A DNA stretch of 64,000 bases from Micromonospora sp. FIMYZ51 (GTDB lineage Bacteria; Actinomycetota; Actinomycetes; Mycobacteriales; Micromonosporaceae). Under the pieces are notes generated by a model. It made no database searches. It was given only the letters and a program-made list of their open reading frames with translations, and was not told where the DNA came from. The position numbers were made by a program, and so were the translations under genes. Shown piece after piece: positions 18,979 through 28,727 of this stretch. The stretch covers positions 6,575,501 to 6,639,500 of the forward strand of contig NZ_CP134706.1 of assembly GCF_038246755.1 (NCBI RefSeq), in the 5' to 3' direction. Position 1 is the stretch's first letter; the number at the start of each line of letters is the position of its first letter.

Positions 18979-20487
18979 CTACTCAGGGCGCACCAACGGG
19001 AAGAGGATGGTTTCGCGAATTCCCAGGCCGGTCAGCGCCATCAGGAGTCGATCGATTCCCATTCCCATGCCACCGGCCGGTGGCATTCCGTACTCCATCG
19101 CCCGGAGAAAGTCCTCGTCCAGCTGCATCGCCTCGTCGTCGCCGCGGGCGGCCAACTGCGCCTGGGCGACCAGCCGCTCCCGCTGCACCACCGGGTCGAC
19201 CAACTCCGAGTACGCGGTGGCCAACTCGAACCCGAGCACGTAAAGGTCCCACTTCTCGGCCAGGCCCGGCTCGTTCCGGTGCCCCCGGGTAAGTGGACTC
19301 GTCTCTTCCGGGTAGTCCCGCACGAAGGTCGGTGCCGCCAGGCCCGGCACGACCAACTCCTCGAACAACTCCTCGGCCAACTTGCCCGTCCCCCACTTGG
19401 GATCGACGGCCACGCCCGCCTTGTCCGCGTACTCGACCAGGCGGGCCCGGTCGGTGTGCACCGTGACCTCCTCGCCGAGCGCTTCGGAAAGCACGCCGAA
19501 CAGGCTCACCGAGCGCCACTCACCGCCCAGATCGAACTCGCGACCGTCGGCGTGGGTCACCACCGTGGAGCCACTGACCGCGAGCGCCGCCTGCTGGACG
19601 AGATTCCGGGTCAACTCGGCCATGGTGTTGTAGTCGCCGTACGCCTGGTACGCCTCCAGCATCGCGAACTCCGGCGAGTGCGAAGAGTCGATGCCCTCAT
19701 TACGGAAGTTGCGGTTGATCTCGAAGACCCGCTCGATCCCACCGACCACAGCGCGCTTGAGAAACAGTTCCGGCGCGATTCGGAGATACAGATCGGTGTC
19801 GAGTGCATTGCTGTGGGTCACGAAAGGCCGAGCCGCCGCACCACCATGCAGCAACTGGAGCATCGGGGTCTCCACCTCGATGAAACCCTGCCCGTGCAGG
19901 GAGTCACGCAGGCTGCGCACCGTCGCGGCCCGGGTACGGACCATCTGGCGCGCCTGTGGGCGCACGATCAGGTCGACGTAGCGCTGCCGAACCCGGGCCT
20001 CCTCGCTCAGCGGCTTGTGCGCCACCGGCAGCGGGCGCAGCGCCTTGGCGGTGACGGCCCACTGCTCGGCCAGCACCGACAACTCACCCCGACGGCTGGT
20101 GATCACCTCACCGGTGACCCCCACGAGGTCACCCAGGTCCACCAGGCGCTTCCAGTCCGCCAGCCGCTCGGCACCGACCCGGTCCAGTGAGAGCATCGCC
20201 TGGATCTCGGTGCCGTCACCGTCGCGCAGGGTGGCAAAACAGAGCTTGCCGGTGTTCCGGACGAAAATCACCCGGCCGGTGACCGCGACGTGGTCGCCGG
20301 TCGCGGTGTCGGTGGGCAGATCGGCGTAGCGCGACCGCACCTGCGCCAACGTGCTGGTACGCGGAAAGCTGACCGGGTACGGCTGCACACCGTCGGCGAG
20401 CATCCGCTCCCGCTTCTCCCGGCGGACCTTCATCTGCTCCGGAAGATCATCGGCGGGATCGACTGGCACGGGGCTCTGCTGGGTCAC
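18979..20487 (-). CDS. lysS: Lysyl-tRNA synthetase (class II)
   Basis: Charges tRNA-Lys. The 502-residue protein has the N-terminal OB-fold anticodon-binding domain (about 60-160, [22 protein letters not shown]) and the class II catalytic core. Motif 2 is [18 protein letters not shown] and motif 3 is [15 protein letters not shown] near the C-terminus. The start is ATG 20487. It is upstream of lsr2 on the same strand. This gene is a stand-alone LysS without the membrane-domain fusion (LysX). Confidence 0.97.
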   Translation of the reverse strand: MTQQSPVPVDPADDLPEQMKVRREKRERMLADGVQPYPVSFPRTSTLAQVRSRYADLPTDTATGDHVAVTGRVIFVRNTGKLCFATLRDGDGTEIQAMLSLDRVGAERLADWKRLVDLGDLVGVTGEVITSRRGELSVLAEQWAVTAKALRPLPVAHKPLSEEARVRQRYVDLIVRPQARQMVRTRAATVRSLRDSLHGQGFIEVETPMLQLLHGGAAARPFVTHSNALDTDLYLRIAPELFLKRAVVGGIERVFEINRNFRNEGIDSSHSPEFAMLEAYQAYGDYNTMAELTRNLVQQAALAVSGSTVVTHADGREFDLGGEWRSVSLFGVLSEALGEEVTVHTDRARLVEYADKAGVAVDPKWGTGKLAEELFEELVVPGLAAPTFVRDYPEETSPLTRGHRNEPGLAEKWDLYVLGFELATAYSELVDPVVQRERLVAQAQLAARGDDEAMQLDEDFLRAMEYGMPPAGGMGMGIDRLLMALTGLGIRETILFPLVRPE

Positions 20488-20638
20488 GGCACGCTTCCTC
20501 GACGGGAGAATTCGGGCGGGGTCAAGCCCAGAGCGTACTCAAGCGCCCGGCGAGCCGTTACCGGATAGTCCGCCGGCCATGACCGACCCCACTGGCACCC
20601 GCTCGGCGGCCCGGCAGCCCGCGCCGCGGCCACCAGCG

Positions 20639-21397
20639 TCAGATGTTCCGCTCGTAGACCATGCGCAACCCGATCAGGGTGATCATCGGCTCGTGGTGGG
20701 TGATCGTGCGGCACTCGTTGAGCACCAGCGAGGCCAGCCCGCCGGTGGCGATCACCGCCTTCAGCTCCCCCATCTCGGCGGCCATCCGCTCGACGATCCG
20801 ATCCACCTGCCCGGCGAAACCGAAATAGAGCCCGGCCTGGAGGCACTCCACGGTGTTCTTGCCGATCACCGACCGGGGCCGGGTCGCCTCGACCTTGCGC
20901 AGCTGGGCGGCGCGGGCGGCGAGCGCGTCGAAGGAGATCTCGATGCCCGGCGCGAACGCGCCACCGAGGAACTCGCCCCGGGCGCTGATCACGTCGAAGT
21001 TGGTGGTGGTGCCGAAGTCGACAACGATCGACGGCCCGCCGTAGAGGGTGTACGCGGCAAGCGTGTTCACCACCCGGTCCGCACCGACCTCCTTCGGGTT
21101 GTCGATGGCCAGCTGCACCCCGGTGCGTACCCCGGGCTCCACGATGACGCTCGGCAACTCGCCGTAGTAGCGGGTCAGCATGGTCCGCAGCGAACGCAGC
21201 GCGGCCGGCACGGTCGAGCAGGCCGCGACGCCGGTGATCTCGACGGCGTCCCCGGCGAGCAGCCCACGGAACATCAGGCCGAGCTCGTCGGCGGTCGATC
21301 GGGCGTCGGTCTTGATCCGCCAGGAGTGCACCAGCTTGTCGCCGTCGAAGGTCGCCAGCACGGTGTTGGTGTTCCCGATGTCGATGCAGAGCAGCAC
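20639..21397 (-). CDS. coaX: Type III pantothenate kinase
   Basis: Phosphorylates pantothenate, the first step of coenzyme A synthesis; the CoaX type uses a monovalent cation and is not feedback-inhibited by CoA. The 252-residue protein shows the ASKHA phosphate motifs DIGNTNT (5-11) and VVDFGTTTNFDVI, and ATGGLAS near the C-terminus. It lies in the same direction as nadC-nadB and panD-panC, so this region collects NAD and CoA precursor genes. Confidence 0.95.
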   Translation of the reverse strand: MLLCIDIGNTNTVLATFDGDKLVHSWRIKTDARSTADELGLMFRGLLAGDAVEITGVAACSTVPAALRSLRTMLTRYYGELPSVIVEPGVRTGVQLAIDNPKEVGADRVVNTLAAYTLYGGPSIVVDFGTTTNFDVISARGEFLGGAFAPGIEISFDALAARAAQLRKVEATRPRSVIGKNTVECLQAGLYFGFAGQVDRIVERMAAEMGELKAVIATGGLASLVLNECRTITHHEPMITLIGLRMVYERNI

Positions 21398-21429
21398 GCA
21401 CGCAGCCTAGACGCCCCGCCGCGCGGCAC

Positions 21430-22347
21430 TCACTCCGTACGCAGGTCCAGCGCGATGTCCAGGATCGGCGAGGAGTGGGTCAACGCCCCGACGGAGAGGA
21501 AGTCGACGCCGGTGGCACCCACCGCCGCGGCGTCGGCCAGGGTCAGCCCGCCGGTCGCCTCCAGTTCGGCCCGATCGCCGACCGCGGCCACCACGTCGGT
21601 GAGCACCGCCGGGGGCATGTTGTCCAGCAGCAGGAACTTCGCGCCGGCCTCGACCGCCTCCACCGCCTCGGCGAGGGTGTCCACCTCCACCTGCACCGGC
21701 ACGTCCGGGAACGCCTCCCGGACCCGTCGGTAGGCGGCGGCGACGCCGCCCGCGGCGAACTTGTGGTTGTCCTTGATCATGGCGACGTCGTGCAGGCCCA
21801 TCCGCTTGTTCGTGCCGCCGCCCGCCCGGACCGCGTACTTCTCCAGGGCGCGCAGGCCCGGAGTGGTCTTGCGGGTGTCGAGGACCATCGCCTTGCTGCC
21901 GGCCAACGCGTCCGCCCAGGCCCGGGTGTGGGTGGCCACCCCGGACATCCGGCAGAGCAGATTGAGCGCGGTCCGCTCGGCGGTGAGCAGCACCCGGGTG
22001 GGGCCGGTCACCGTGGCCAGCACATCGCCCCGGGCCACCCGCGCGCCGTCGCGGGCCGACAACGACACCTCGACCGTACGATCCGTCCCGGTCACCTGGG
22101 CGGTCAGTTCGAACACGGCTGCGGCGACGGTCAACCCGGCCACCACACCGTCGGCCCGGGCCACCACGTCGGCGGTGTCGGTCTGTCCGGCCGGAATGGT
22201 CGCCACGCTTGTGACGTCGAGCAACTCCGGGCCGAGGTCCTCGGCCAAGGCGTTCTCGATGATCCGGCGTACCTGCTCCGGGTCCAGCCCGACCGCACGC
22301 AGCTCCCGCTGCCGCACCGCCGTCAGGCCGACACTCTCCTCGCTCAT
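21430..22347 (-). CDS. nadC: Nicotinate-nucleotide pyrophosphorylase (quinolinate phosphoribosyltransferase)
   Basis: Converts quinolinate and PRPP to nicotinate mononucleotide in de novo NAD synthesis. The 305-residue protein starts at ATG 22347, whose A is also the last base of the nadB stop (TGATG), so translation is coupled. Family motifs include LDTRKTTPGLRALEKYAVRAGG, HDVAMIKDNH and ATGGLTLADAAAVGATGVDFLSVGALTHS. No nadA is visible in this window. In many actinobacteria nadA accompanies nadB-nadC, so it must lie elsewhere. Confidence 0.96.
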   Translation of the reverse strand: MSEESVGLTAVRQRELRAVGLDPEQVRRIIENALAEDLGPELLDVTSVATIPAGQTDTADVVARADGVVAGLTVAAAVFELTAQVTGTDRTVEVSLSARDGARVARGDVLATVTGPTRVLLTAERTALNLLCRMSGVATHTRAWADALAGSKAMVLDTRKTTPGLRALEKYAVRAGGGTNKRMGLHDVAMIKDNHKFAAGGVAAAYRRVREAFPDVPVQVEVDTLAEAVEAVEAGAKFLLLDNMPPAVLTDVVAAVGDRAELEATGGLTLADAAAVGATGVDFLSVGALTHSSPILDIALDLRTE

Positions 22348-24038
22348 CAGGCGTCCTCCCACCATGTGCTCAACCGGCCCTGGGTCCCGATCGCGCCGAC
22401 CAGGTGGCCGCGCCACCGTTCGTCGGCGGTGGGAAAGTCCTCCCGCCAGTGACAGCCCCGGGTCTCCCGCCGGACGTACCCGGCGGCGACCAGCGCCGTC
22501 GCCACCGTGAGCAGGTTGGTGGCCTCCCAGTCTGCGGTGCGGGGGGTGCCCCGCCCGGTGCCCAGTTCGACCAGTTCGGCCGCGCTCGCGTCGAGCGTCG
22601 CGGCGGAGCGGAGCACCCCGGCGCCCCGGGTCATCGCCCGCTGCAAGGTCGGCACGGCCGCGGCCGGCAGCACCCAGCCGGCGTTCCCGCGCCATGCCCC
22701 GGTCTCCGCCGGGCGGGCCTGCTCGGGCAGGCCCGACGCGATGTGGTCGGCGATCCGCCGGGAGAAGACCAGCCCTTCCAGCAGCGAGTTGCTGGCCAGC
22801 CGGTTCGCACCGTGGACCCCGGTGCAGGCGACCTCACCACAGGCGTACAGGCCGGGGATGGTCGTACGGCCGTGCAGGTCGGTGCGGACCCCACCGGAGG
22901 CGTAGTGCGCGGCCGGTGCCACCGGGATCAGGTCGATGCCCGGGTCGACCCCGATGGCCAGGCACGAGGCGACGATTGTGGGGAAGCGCTGGGCCAGGAA
23001 GTCGCCGCCGAGGTGGCGGGCGTCGAGGTAGACGTGGTCCGCGCCGGTGGCCAGCAGCACCCGGTGAATGCCCTTGGCCACCACGTCCCGTGGGGCCAGC
23101 TCGGCCAACTCGTGCTGGCCGACCATGAACCGCTTGCCGTCCGCGTCCACCAGGTGCGCACCCTCGCCCCGCAGCGCCTCCGACACCAACGGTTGCTGGG
23201 CGTGCCCGGCACCCGGCACCCGGGCGGGTTCCGGCACGATCAACGCGGTCGGGTGGAACTGCACGAACTCCACGTCGGTGACGGCCGCGCCGGCCCGCAT
23301 GGCAAGTGCCACGCCGTCGCCGGTGGAGACCGCCGGATTGGTGGTCGCCGCGAAGATCTGGCCCATCCCGCCGGTGGCCAGCACCACCGCCCGGGCCAGC
23401 AGGGCACCGACCCCGTCCTCGCTGCCCTCACCGAGCACGTGCAGGGTGACACCGCAGGCCGGGCCGAGCCCGTCGGGGCCGTCGCCGGGGGCGCGGAGCA
23501 GATCCAGCACCAACGCGTGCTCGACCAGACGGATCCAGGGATCACGGCGGACCGCCTGGTGCAGGGCCCGCTGAATCTCCGCCCCGGTCGCGTCCCCACC
23601 GGCATGCACGATGCGATCGGCCCGGTGCCCACCCTCCCGGGTGAGCATCAACGAGCCGTCGGCGTTGCGGTCGAACTCCGCACCGAGTCGCATCAGCTCC
23701 CGTAGCCGGGTCGGGCCCTCCGCCACCAGGACACGTACCGCCGCCGGGTCACAGAGGCCGACCCCGGCGATCTCGGTGTCGGAGGCGTGCATCTCCGGGG
23801 TGTCCGCCGGGTCGAGCACCGCAGCGACGCCGCCCTGCGCCCAACGGGTCGAGCCGTCATCGATGTTGACCTTGGTGACCACGGTGACGTGCAGCCCGGC
23901 CTCACGCAGGTGCAGCGCGGCGGTCAGCCCGGCGACCCCCGAGCCGACCACGATCACGTCGGTGCTCTCCACCCAGCCGGGTGCCGGGGCGGCCAGCAGG
24001 TTCGGCACTGCCGGCAGTCCGCTGGTCGGTGAGTCCAT
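22347..24038 (-). CDS. nadB: L-aspartate oxidase
   Basis: FAD enzyme that oxidises L-aspartate to iminoaspartate for NAD synthesis. It is about 563 residues from ATG 24038; GTG 24044 and TTG 24050 are in-frame alternatives and no strong ribosome binding site decides. The N-terminal FAD-binding motif VVGSGVAGLTAALHLREAG is intact. It is followed by STRWAQGGVAA, the active-site loop GGHRADRIVHAGGDATG, and the C-terminal FAD motif CTGVHGANRLASNSLLEG. It overlaps nadC by one base. Confidence 0.95.
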   Translation of the reverse strand: MDSPTSGLPAVPNLLAAPAPGWVESTDVIVVGSGVAGLTAALHLREAGLHVTVVTKVNIDDGSTRWAQGGVAAVLDPADTPEMHASDTEIAGVGLCDPAAVRVLVAEGPTRLRELMRLGAEFDRNADGSLMLTREGGHRADRIVHAGGDATGAEIQRALHQAVRRDPWIRLVEHALVLDLLRAPGDGPDGLGPACGVTLHVLGEGSEDGVGALLARAVVLATGGMGQIFAATTNPAVSTGDGVALAMRAGAAVTDVEFVQFHPTALIVPEPARVPGAGHAQQPLVSEALRGEGAHLVDADGKRFMVGQHELAELAPRDVVAKGIHRVLLATGADHVYLDARHLGGDFLAQRFPTIVASCLAIGVDPGIDLIPVAPAAHYASGGVRTDLHGRTTIPGLYACGEVACTGVHGANRLASNSLLEGLVFSRRIADHIASGLPEQARPAETGAWRGNAGWVLPAAAVPTLQRAMTRGAGVLRSAATLDASAAELVELGTGRGTPRTADWEATNLLTVATALVAAGYVRRETRGCHWREDFPTADERWRGHLVGAIGTQGRLSTWWEDA

Positions 24039-24099
24039 ACCCACAGTCAACCCGAAGCGATCTCGGCTCGGGCGGCCGGGGCGGGACGAGTGGTTCCGG

Positions 24100-24996
24100 C
24101 TACTTCGTCCGCACCGGCAGGCCGGCCGTACCGGCGTTCTTCAGCGATCCGGTCACGGCCCGGTCGTTGAGCCACAGATAGCAGCGCACCCCCCGGTCGC
24201 CGGCCCGCCACCGGCCGGCACTGGGCGGCCGGACCACCACGTCGCTGCGGAAGGCCAGGGCATTGTCGTCCGGTACGCCGGCATAGCGGGCGAGGACCGA
24301 ACGGCAGCCGGCGTAGAACGGCGCCCAGTCGACGCCGCGCTTCGGGTAGGGCCGGTCGGGGGACCGCCACACCCCGGCGAACTCGGCGTCGTGCCGCTTG
24401 GCACAGTCCACCGGCACCAGTGCCTGCACCACCCGGTTCCGGTCGGTACGCGCCTGATGGCAGCCCAGCCGCAACGCCGAGGGTGGGCGGAGGGCGTCGC
24501 GCAGGGAGCCGGTCCGCACCACGACTTCGGCCCCCACGTCGGCGGTGGTGAGCTCCATCAGGTCGCAGCGGTACCACCTCGACCCAGCTGCCCAGCCCGG
24601 CCCGGACGGTACCGCCACCGCCAGGCGGAGCCGCCCGGCCTGCCAACTGTCGCCGACGTAGCCGCTGGCCCGCTTGTCGCAGTCGGCGAACGCCGTACGC
24701 ATCTCGGCCGACGCGCTGGTGGGCGGCTCGCCCAACTGGCCGGCGAAGGAGCCGACGTGCACGGTCTCCACCCGGTGCGGTGCGGCACAGTCGACCGGTG
24801 CGTACGCCGGGACGGAGATCGTCGCGGCGAAGTCCGCCTCATGACACACCCCGGCGGCCGGGGTGAACGGGCCGGGCGGGGGCAGGGCCGCCCAGTCGTC
24901 GACCAGGTCGCCGTCGAGTCCACCGGAGCCGGCGCACCCGGCGAGCAGCGCTGCCACGGCGAGGGCCGCGAGCACGCTTCTCGTCGCACGCTGCAT
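24100..24996 (-). CDS. Septum-formation family lipoprotein with duplicated domain
   Basis: Predicted lipoprotein of 298 residues, signal peptide ending LLAGCAG (Cys21). The mature part contains two related halves, each with a CH/PVDC segment (CHEADFAATISVPAYAPVDC and CHQARTDRNRVVQALVPVDC), a following H-x-x-E/D-F/V stretch, and a WYRC or VRCYLW ending. This is the disulfide-rich pattern of the actinobacterial septum formation family (Septum_form). Role in division is inherited from that family name and is poorly tested. It stands between nadB and panD without obvious operon partners. Confidence 0.8.
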   Translation of the reverse strand: MQRATRSVLAALAVAALLAGCAGSGGLDGDLVDDWAALPPPGPFTPAAGVCHEADFAATISVPAYAPVDCAAPHRVETVHVGSFAGQLGEPPTSASAEMRTAFADCDKRASGYVGDSWQAGRLRLAVAVPSGPGWAAGSRWYRCDLMELTTADVGAEVVVRTGSLRDALRPPSALRLGCHQARTDRNRVVQALVPVDCAKRHDAEFAGVWRSPDRPYPKRGVDWAPFYAGCRSVLARYAGVPDDNALAFRSDVVVRPPSAGRWRAGDRGVRCYLWLNDRAVTGSLKNAGTAGLPVRTK

Positions 24997-25100
24997 GACG
25001 CCGCCTCCCCCAGCCAGCGACCGCCTCCCGACGGCACCTTCAGGGTAACCAGAAATGACCTTCCGGTGACAGACCGGAATCGCGACGCTGGCGGGTGACA

Positions 25101-25160
25101 GGCGTTAAGAAGGGGCCCTTCCTATACACGAGGCGTTAAAAGGGGGCCCTTCCTTACACC
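25101..25160. repeat. Two tandem copies of a 29-bp palindrome-bearing element
   Basis: Copies at 25101-25129 and 25132-25160 both begin GGCGTTAA, contain an AAGGGG(G)CCCTT palindrome and end in TACACC or a close variant. The second copy covers the panD stop codon (25154-25156). Each palindrome can fold as a short hairpin, so they may act as the panD terminator. The sequence looks like a dispersed intergenic repeat, but other copies are not present in this window. Confidence 0.7.
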
Positions 25161-25573
25161 GAAAGGGGGTTGGGGAGGGGGGTGCCGGCGGTGCCGGGGG
25201 CGGCGGTCGACGGGTCGGCGTCCAACTCGACGACCTTGTTGTCGGCGTCCACGTGCACCACCCGCGGGCGGTACGTGCGTGCCTCGGCGTCGTCCATCTG
25301 CCCGTAGGAGATCAGGATGACCAGGTCGCCGGGGTGCACCAGGTGCGCGGCGGCACCGTTGATGCCGATCACGCCGCTGCCCCGCCGCCCCGGGATGACG
25401 TACGTCTCCAGGCGCGCTCCGTTTGTGATGTCCACGATCGCCACCTGTTCCCCGGGCAGCAGGTCGGCGGCGTCGAGCAGGTCCTCGTCGACGGTCACCG
25501 AGCCCACGTAGTGCAGGTCCGCCTGGGTCACCGTGGCTCGATGGATCTTGGACTTGAGCATGGTGCGGTACAT
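25154..25573 (-). CDS. panD: Aspartate 1-decarboxylase (proenzyme)
   Basis: Makes beta-alanine from aspartate for pantothenate. It is a self-processing pyruvoyl enzyme: cleavage occurs between Gly24 and Ser25 in [11 protein letters not shown]. The 139-residue length and the N-terminus [20 protein letters not shown] are typical. The last 20 residues are Pro/Thr/Ala-rich and reach into the repeat element, which supplies the TAA stop. It is transcribed after panC with a 37-nt gap. Confidence 0.96.
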   Translation of the reverse strand: MYRTMLKSKIHRATVTQADLHYVGSVTVDEDLLDAADLLPGEQVAIVDITNGARLETYVIPGRRGSGVIGINGAAAHLVHPGDLVILISYGQMDDAEARTYRPRVVHVDADNKVVELDADPSTAAPGTAGTPLPNPLSV

Positions 25574-25610
25574 CGGGACGCCTTTCGCGGGTACGGGTAA
25601 CTCGGAAGGG

Positions 25611-26498
25611 TCAGTGGGCCGGGTCGAGCCGGATCGGGGCGTTGTCGATCAGCCGGGTGCCGCCCACCCAGGCGGCGACGAGCAACCGGGCCGGGCCAGA
25701 GACCGGTCCCGGCGCCAGGTCGGGATCGGTGAGGACCAGGTAGTCGAGTCGGGCACCGGGTTCGCCGGCACCGAAGGAGGCATGTGCGGCGGTAAGCACC
25801 GCGCCGGCGTCCCGGCCCGCCTCGGCGGCGTCGGCACCGGCGCGCAGCGCCCGCGACAGGCTCAGCGCCGCCTCCCGCTCGTCCTCGGCGAGGTACCGGT
25901 TGCGGCTGGACCGGGCCAGCCCGTCCGGCTCCCGGACGGTGGGCACCCCGACCACCTCGACCGGCACGTCCAGGTCCCGGCACATCCGCCGGACCAGGGT
26001 CAGCTGCTGGTAGTCCTTCTCGCCGAAGAAGGTCAGGTCGGGCCGGGTGAGCTGGAGCAGCTTCAGCACCACGGTGAGTACGCCGTGGAAGAAGCCCGGC
26101 CGGCTCAGTCCCTCCAGGTCCGCGCCGAGCGGCCCGGGGTCGATCCGTACGGCCGGTTCGCCGTCGGGGTACATGTCCGCCACCGACGGGGCGAAGACCA
26201 GGTCCGCGCCGGCCCGCCGGCACACCTCAAGATCACCATCGAGGGTACGCGGATAGCGGTCGAAGTCCTCGTTCGGCCCGAACTGGAGCGGGTTCACGAA
26301 GATCGTGACGAGCACGTGGTCGGCGCGCTCGCGGGCGGCTCGCAACAGCTCCTCGTGCCCCTCGTGCAGGGCACCCATGGTCATCACCACGCCGACCGTC
26401 CCGGTGAGTTCGGCGCGGGCCCGGGCCAGCTCGGCTCGGGTGTGCACCAGCTGCGGCACCGCTGCCGTACGCGAGTCGAGGGCGTCTGGAGCGGTCAT
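25611..26498 (-). CDS. panC: Pantothenate synthetase (pantoate-beta-alanine ligase)
   Basis: Joins pantoate to beta-alanine using ATP. The 295-residue protein has the nucleotidyl-transferase HIGH-like motif MGALHEGH (41-48), [30 protein letters not shown] and the KMSKS-equivalent [12 protein letters not shown] 26498 overlaps the stop of the upstream DUF2520 gene as ATGA, so the three genes (DUF2520, panC, panD) form one operon, as in M. tuberculosis Rv3603c-Rv3601c. Confidence 0.97.
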   Translation of the reverse strand: MTAPDALDSRTAAVPQLVHTRAELARARAELTGTVGVVMTMGALHEGHEELLRAARERADHVLVTIFVNPLQFGPNEDFDRYPRTLDGDLEVCRRAGADLVFAPSVADMYPDGEPAVRIDPGPLGADLEGLSRPGFFHGVLTVVLKLLQLTRPDLTFFGEKDYQQLTLVRRMCRDLDVPVEVVGVPTVREPDGLARSSRNRYLAEDEREAALSLSRALRAGADAAEAGRDAGAVLTAAHASFGAGEPGARLDYLVLTDPDLAPGPVSGPARLLVAAWVGGTRLIDNAPIRLDPAH

Positions 26499-27457
26499 GC
26501 CGCCACCTCCGTGTGGTCGGAGTACAGGAGATCGAGCAGCGGCTCGGCGTCCATCGGGCGCAGCCGGCCGGCAGCCAGCGCCCGGTCGGCGGTGCGCCGG
26601 GCCAGGGCCAGGTAGGCCGCCACCGACTCGGGGGCGGTGGCGGCGAGGCGGGCCAGGTGCCGCTCGACGGTACCCGCGTCGCCCCGGGAAACCGGGCCGG
26701 TCAGTGCGTCATCACCGAGGTGCAGCGCGTTCTCCAGGGCGGCGCGCAGCAGCGGGGCGAGCACCTTCTCCGGCTGCCCCACCCCGGCCTCGCGCAGCCG
26801 GTCCGCCGCCTCGTTGACCAGGGTCACCAGGTGATTGGCGCCATGCGCCAACGCCGCGTGGTAGAGCGTGCGGTCGGCCTCGCCGATCCACTCCGGCACC
26901 CCGCCGAGATCCGCCACCAGCCGGGCCGCCAGCGGGCGCAGTTCCGCCGGTGCGGTCACGCCGTACGAGATGCCGGGCAGCCGGTCGAGGTCGTCGGGCG
27001 TACCGGTGAAGGTCATCGCGGGGTGCAGCGCCAGCGGACGCGCGCCGGCCGCCGCAGCCGGGGCCAGCACCGCCAAGCCGTGCGCGCCTGAGGTGTGCGC
27101 GACCACCTGGCCCGGGCGCAGCACGCCGTCGGCGGCCAGTCCGGTGACCACCCCGGCGAGCGCATCGTCCGGTACGGCGATCAGCACCAGGTCGGTGGCG
27201 GCCCGCGCCACCGACGCGGCCGGCCGGCGGGGGACGTCGGGCAGCAGCAACGCCAGCCGGGCCCGGGACGTCCCGGAGAGTCCGCTTGCGGCGACCACCC
27301 GATGACCGGCGGCGGTCAACGCGGCGCCCAGGGTGGCGCCGACCCGGCCGGCACCGATGACGCCGACGGTGAGTACGGAACGGGCGGCGACCGGGCCGGT
27401 CGGCACGGTCGCGGGCTGCCGATGGGCGGCCGAGTGGGTGCGCAGCGGTGCGCTCAT
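26495..27457 (-). CDS. Rossmann-fold oxidoreductase with DUF2520 domain (Rv3603c-like)
   Basis: The 320-residue protein has an NAD(P)-binding Rossmann domain ([22 protein letters not shown], residues about 30-51) and a C-terminal all-helical DUF2520 domain ([21 protein letters not shown]), the layout of ketopantoate/6-phosphogluconate-type reductases. It heads the panC-panD operon with a 4-nt overlap. No panE or ilvC is in the window, so a ketopantoate reductase role (as proposed for PanG-type proteins) is plausible but unproven. The first 25 residues are probably disordered, and an internal start is possible. Confidence 0.85.
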   Translation of the reverse strand: MSAPLRTHSAAHRQPATVPTGPVAARSVLTVGVIGAGRVGATLGAALTAAGHRVVAASGLSGTSRARLALLLPDVPRRPAASVARAATDLVLIAVPDDALAGVVTGLAADGVLRPGQVVAHTSGAHGLAVLAPAAAAGARPLALHPAMTFTGTPDDLDRLPGISYGVTAPAELRPLAARLVADLGGVPEWIGEADRTLYHAALAHGANHLVTLVNEAADRLREAGVGQPEKVLAPLLRAALENALHLGDDALTGPVSRGDAGTVERHLARLAATAPESVAAYLALARRTADRALAAGRLRPMDAEPLLDLLYSDHTEVAA

Positions 27458-27569
27458 GTCACGATCCAGTCCTCTAGATGGGTACCGGTCGAAGGCAAGT
27501 ATGCGTCGCTGACAGGGATCCGAAACAAGGATGTGTGAAATCGTTCACCGGCTCCGAGGAGGTCCCCCG

Positions 27570-28727
27570 ATGTCGATGCCCTGGCGGACCGCGATGCAGC
27601 GGGCGCTCTACGAACCTGAGGGGTTCTTCGTCTCCGGGAACGGGCCGGCGGCCCATTTCCGCACCAGCGTGCACGCGGCACCGGTCTTCGCCTCGGCGCT
27701 GCTCCGGATGATCCACCAGCTCGATGCCGTCCTCGGTTTTCCGGCGCGGTTCGACGTGGTCGATGTCGGGGCCGGGCGGGGGGAGTTGCTTCGCGCGCTG
27801 TCCGCGCGAATCACCGTGGGGGTCCCCGGGCTGAGGTCCGCCGAGACAGCACCCTCCGCGCCGGTTCCGCTTGCCGAGCGGGTACGGTTCACCGCCGTCG
27901 AACTCGCGCCCCGCCCCGACGACCTCCCCGAAGAGATCACCTGGACAGGCCAGATCCCAGTCAAGATCACCGGGCTGCTGCTCGCCACCGAATGGCTCGA
28001 CAACGTCCCCCTGGACGTCGCCACGTACGTCGAGGACGGCTGGCGCTACCTGGACGTCGACCCCACCACCGGAGCCGAGGCGGTAGGCGACCCGGTGAGC
28101 CAGCAGGACGCTGACTGGCTGACCACCTGGTGGCCCCGCCCGATCGGCGACGCCCCGATTGCCCCGCCGCCCGAGCAGGAACCGTCGGGCTACCCGGAAC
28201 CCCCCACTGCGCCGCCGACCGGAGAGCGGGCAGAGATCGGGCGGAGCAGGGACGAGGCGTGGGCCACCGCGGTGGGCCACGTCGACCGGGGACTGGCGTT
28301 GGCCGTGGACTACGGACACCTGCTCGCGGATCGGCCCTTCGGCGGGACGCTTGCCGGGTACCGGGGCGGACGGCAGGTGCCGCCGGTGCCGGACGGATCG
28401 TGCGACGTGACCGCCCACGTCGCCATGGACTCGGTCGCCGCTGCCGGTGAGCGGGTCGCCCGGTGTGCGTACGTGCTGGAAACGCAGCGGGCGGGGCTGC
28501 GGGCGCTCGGGGTCGACGGCGGACGACCACCGCTGACGCTGGCCGCCCGCGACCCGGCCGGGTACGTGCGGGCGCTCGCCGAGGCGTCCACGGCGGCCGA
28601 GCTGACCGACCCGGCCGGCCTCGGCGGACACTTGTGGCTCTGGCAGCCGGTCGATCTGCCGGTGGACCGGCTGCGGGCCGCCGCGTCCGCATGGGCGGCC
28701 GGAGTCCATGGCACGATGACGGCATGA
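27570..28727 (+). CDS. MidA/NDUFAF7-family SAM-dependent methyltransferase
   Basis: The 385-residue protein belongs by pattern to the DUF185 family, whose mitochondrial member NDUFAF7 dimethylates an arginine in the 49-kDa subunit of complex I. ATG 27570 is chosen because GAGGAGG at 27555-27561 is ideally spaced. The N-terminal signature [20 protein letters not shown] and the SAM loop [15 protein letters not shown] (63-77) are present, as are [14 protein letters not shown] and ALAVDYGHL, typical of the family. It overlaps the NuoD-like gene by 4 nt (ATGA). The complex I subunit homologous to the NDUFAF7 target is thus its translational partner. Confidence 0.88.
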   Translation: MSMPWRTAMQRALYEPEGFFVSGNGPAAHFRTSVHAAPVFASALLRMIHQLDAVLGFPARFDVVDVGAGRGELLRALSARITVGVPGLRSAETAPSAPVPLAERVRFTAVELAPRPDDLPEEITWTGQIPVKITGLLLATEWLDNVPLDVATYVEDGWRYLDVDPTTGAEAVGDPVSQQDADWLTTWWPRPIGDAPIAPPPEQEPSGYPEPPTAPPTGERAEIGRSRDEAWATAVGHVDRGLALAVDYGHLLADRPFGGTLAGYRGGRQVPPVPDGSCDVTAHVAMDSVAAAGERVARCAYVLETQRAGLRALGVDGGRPPLTLAARDPAGYVRALAEASTAAELTDPAGLGGHLWLWQPVDLPVDRLRAAASAWAAGVHGTMTA

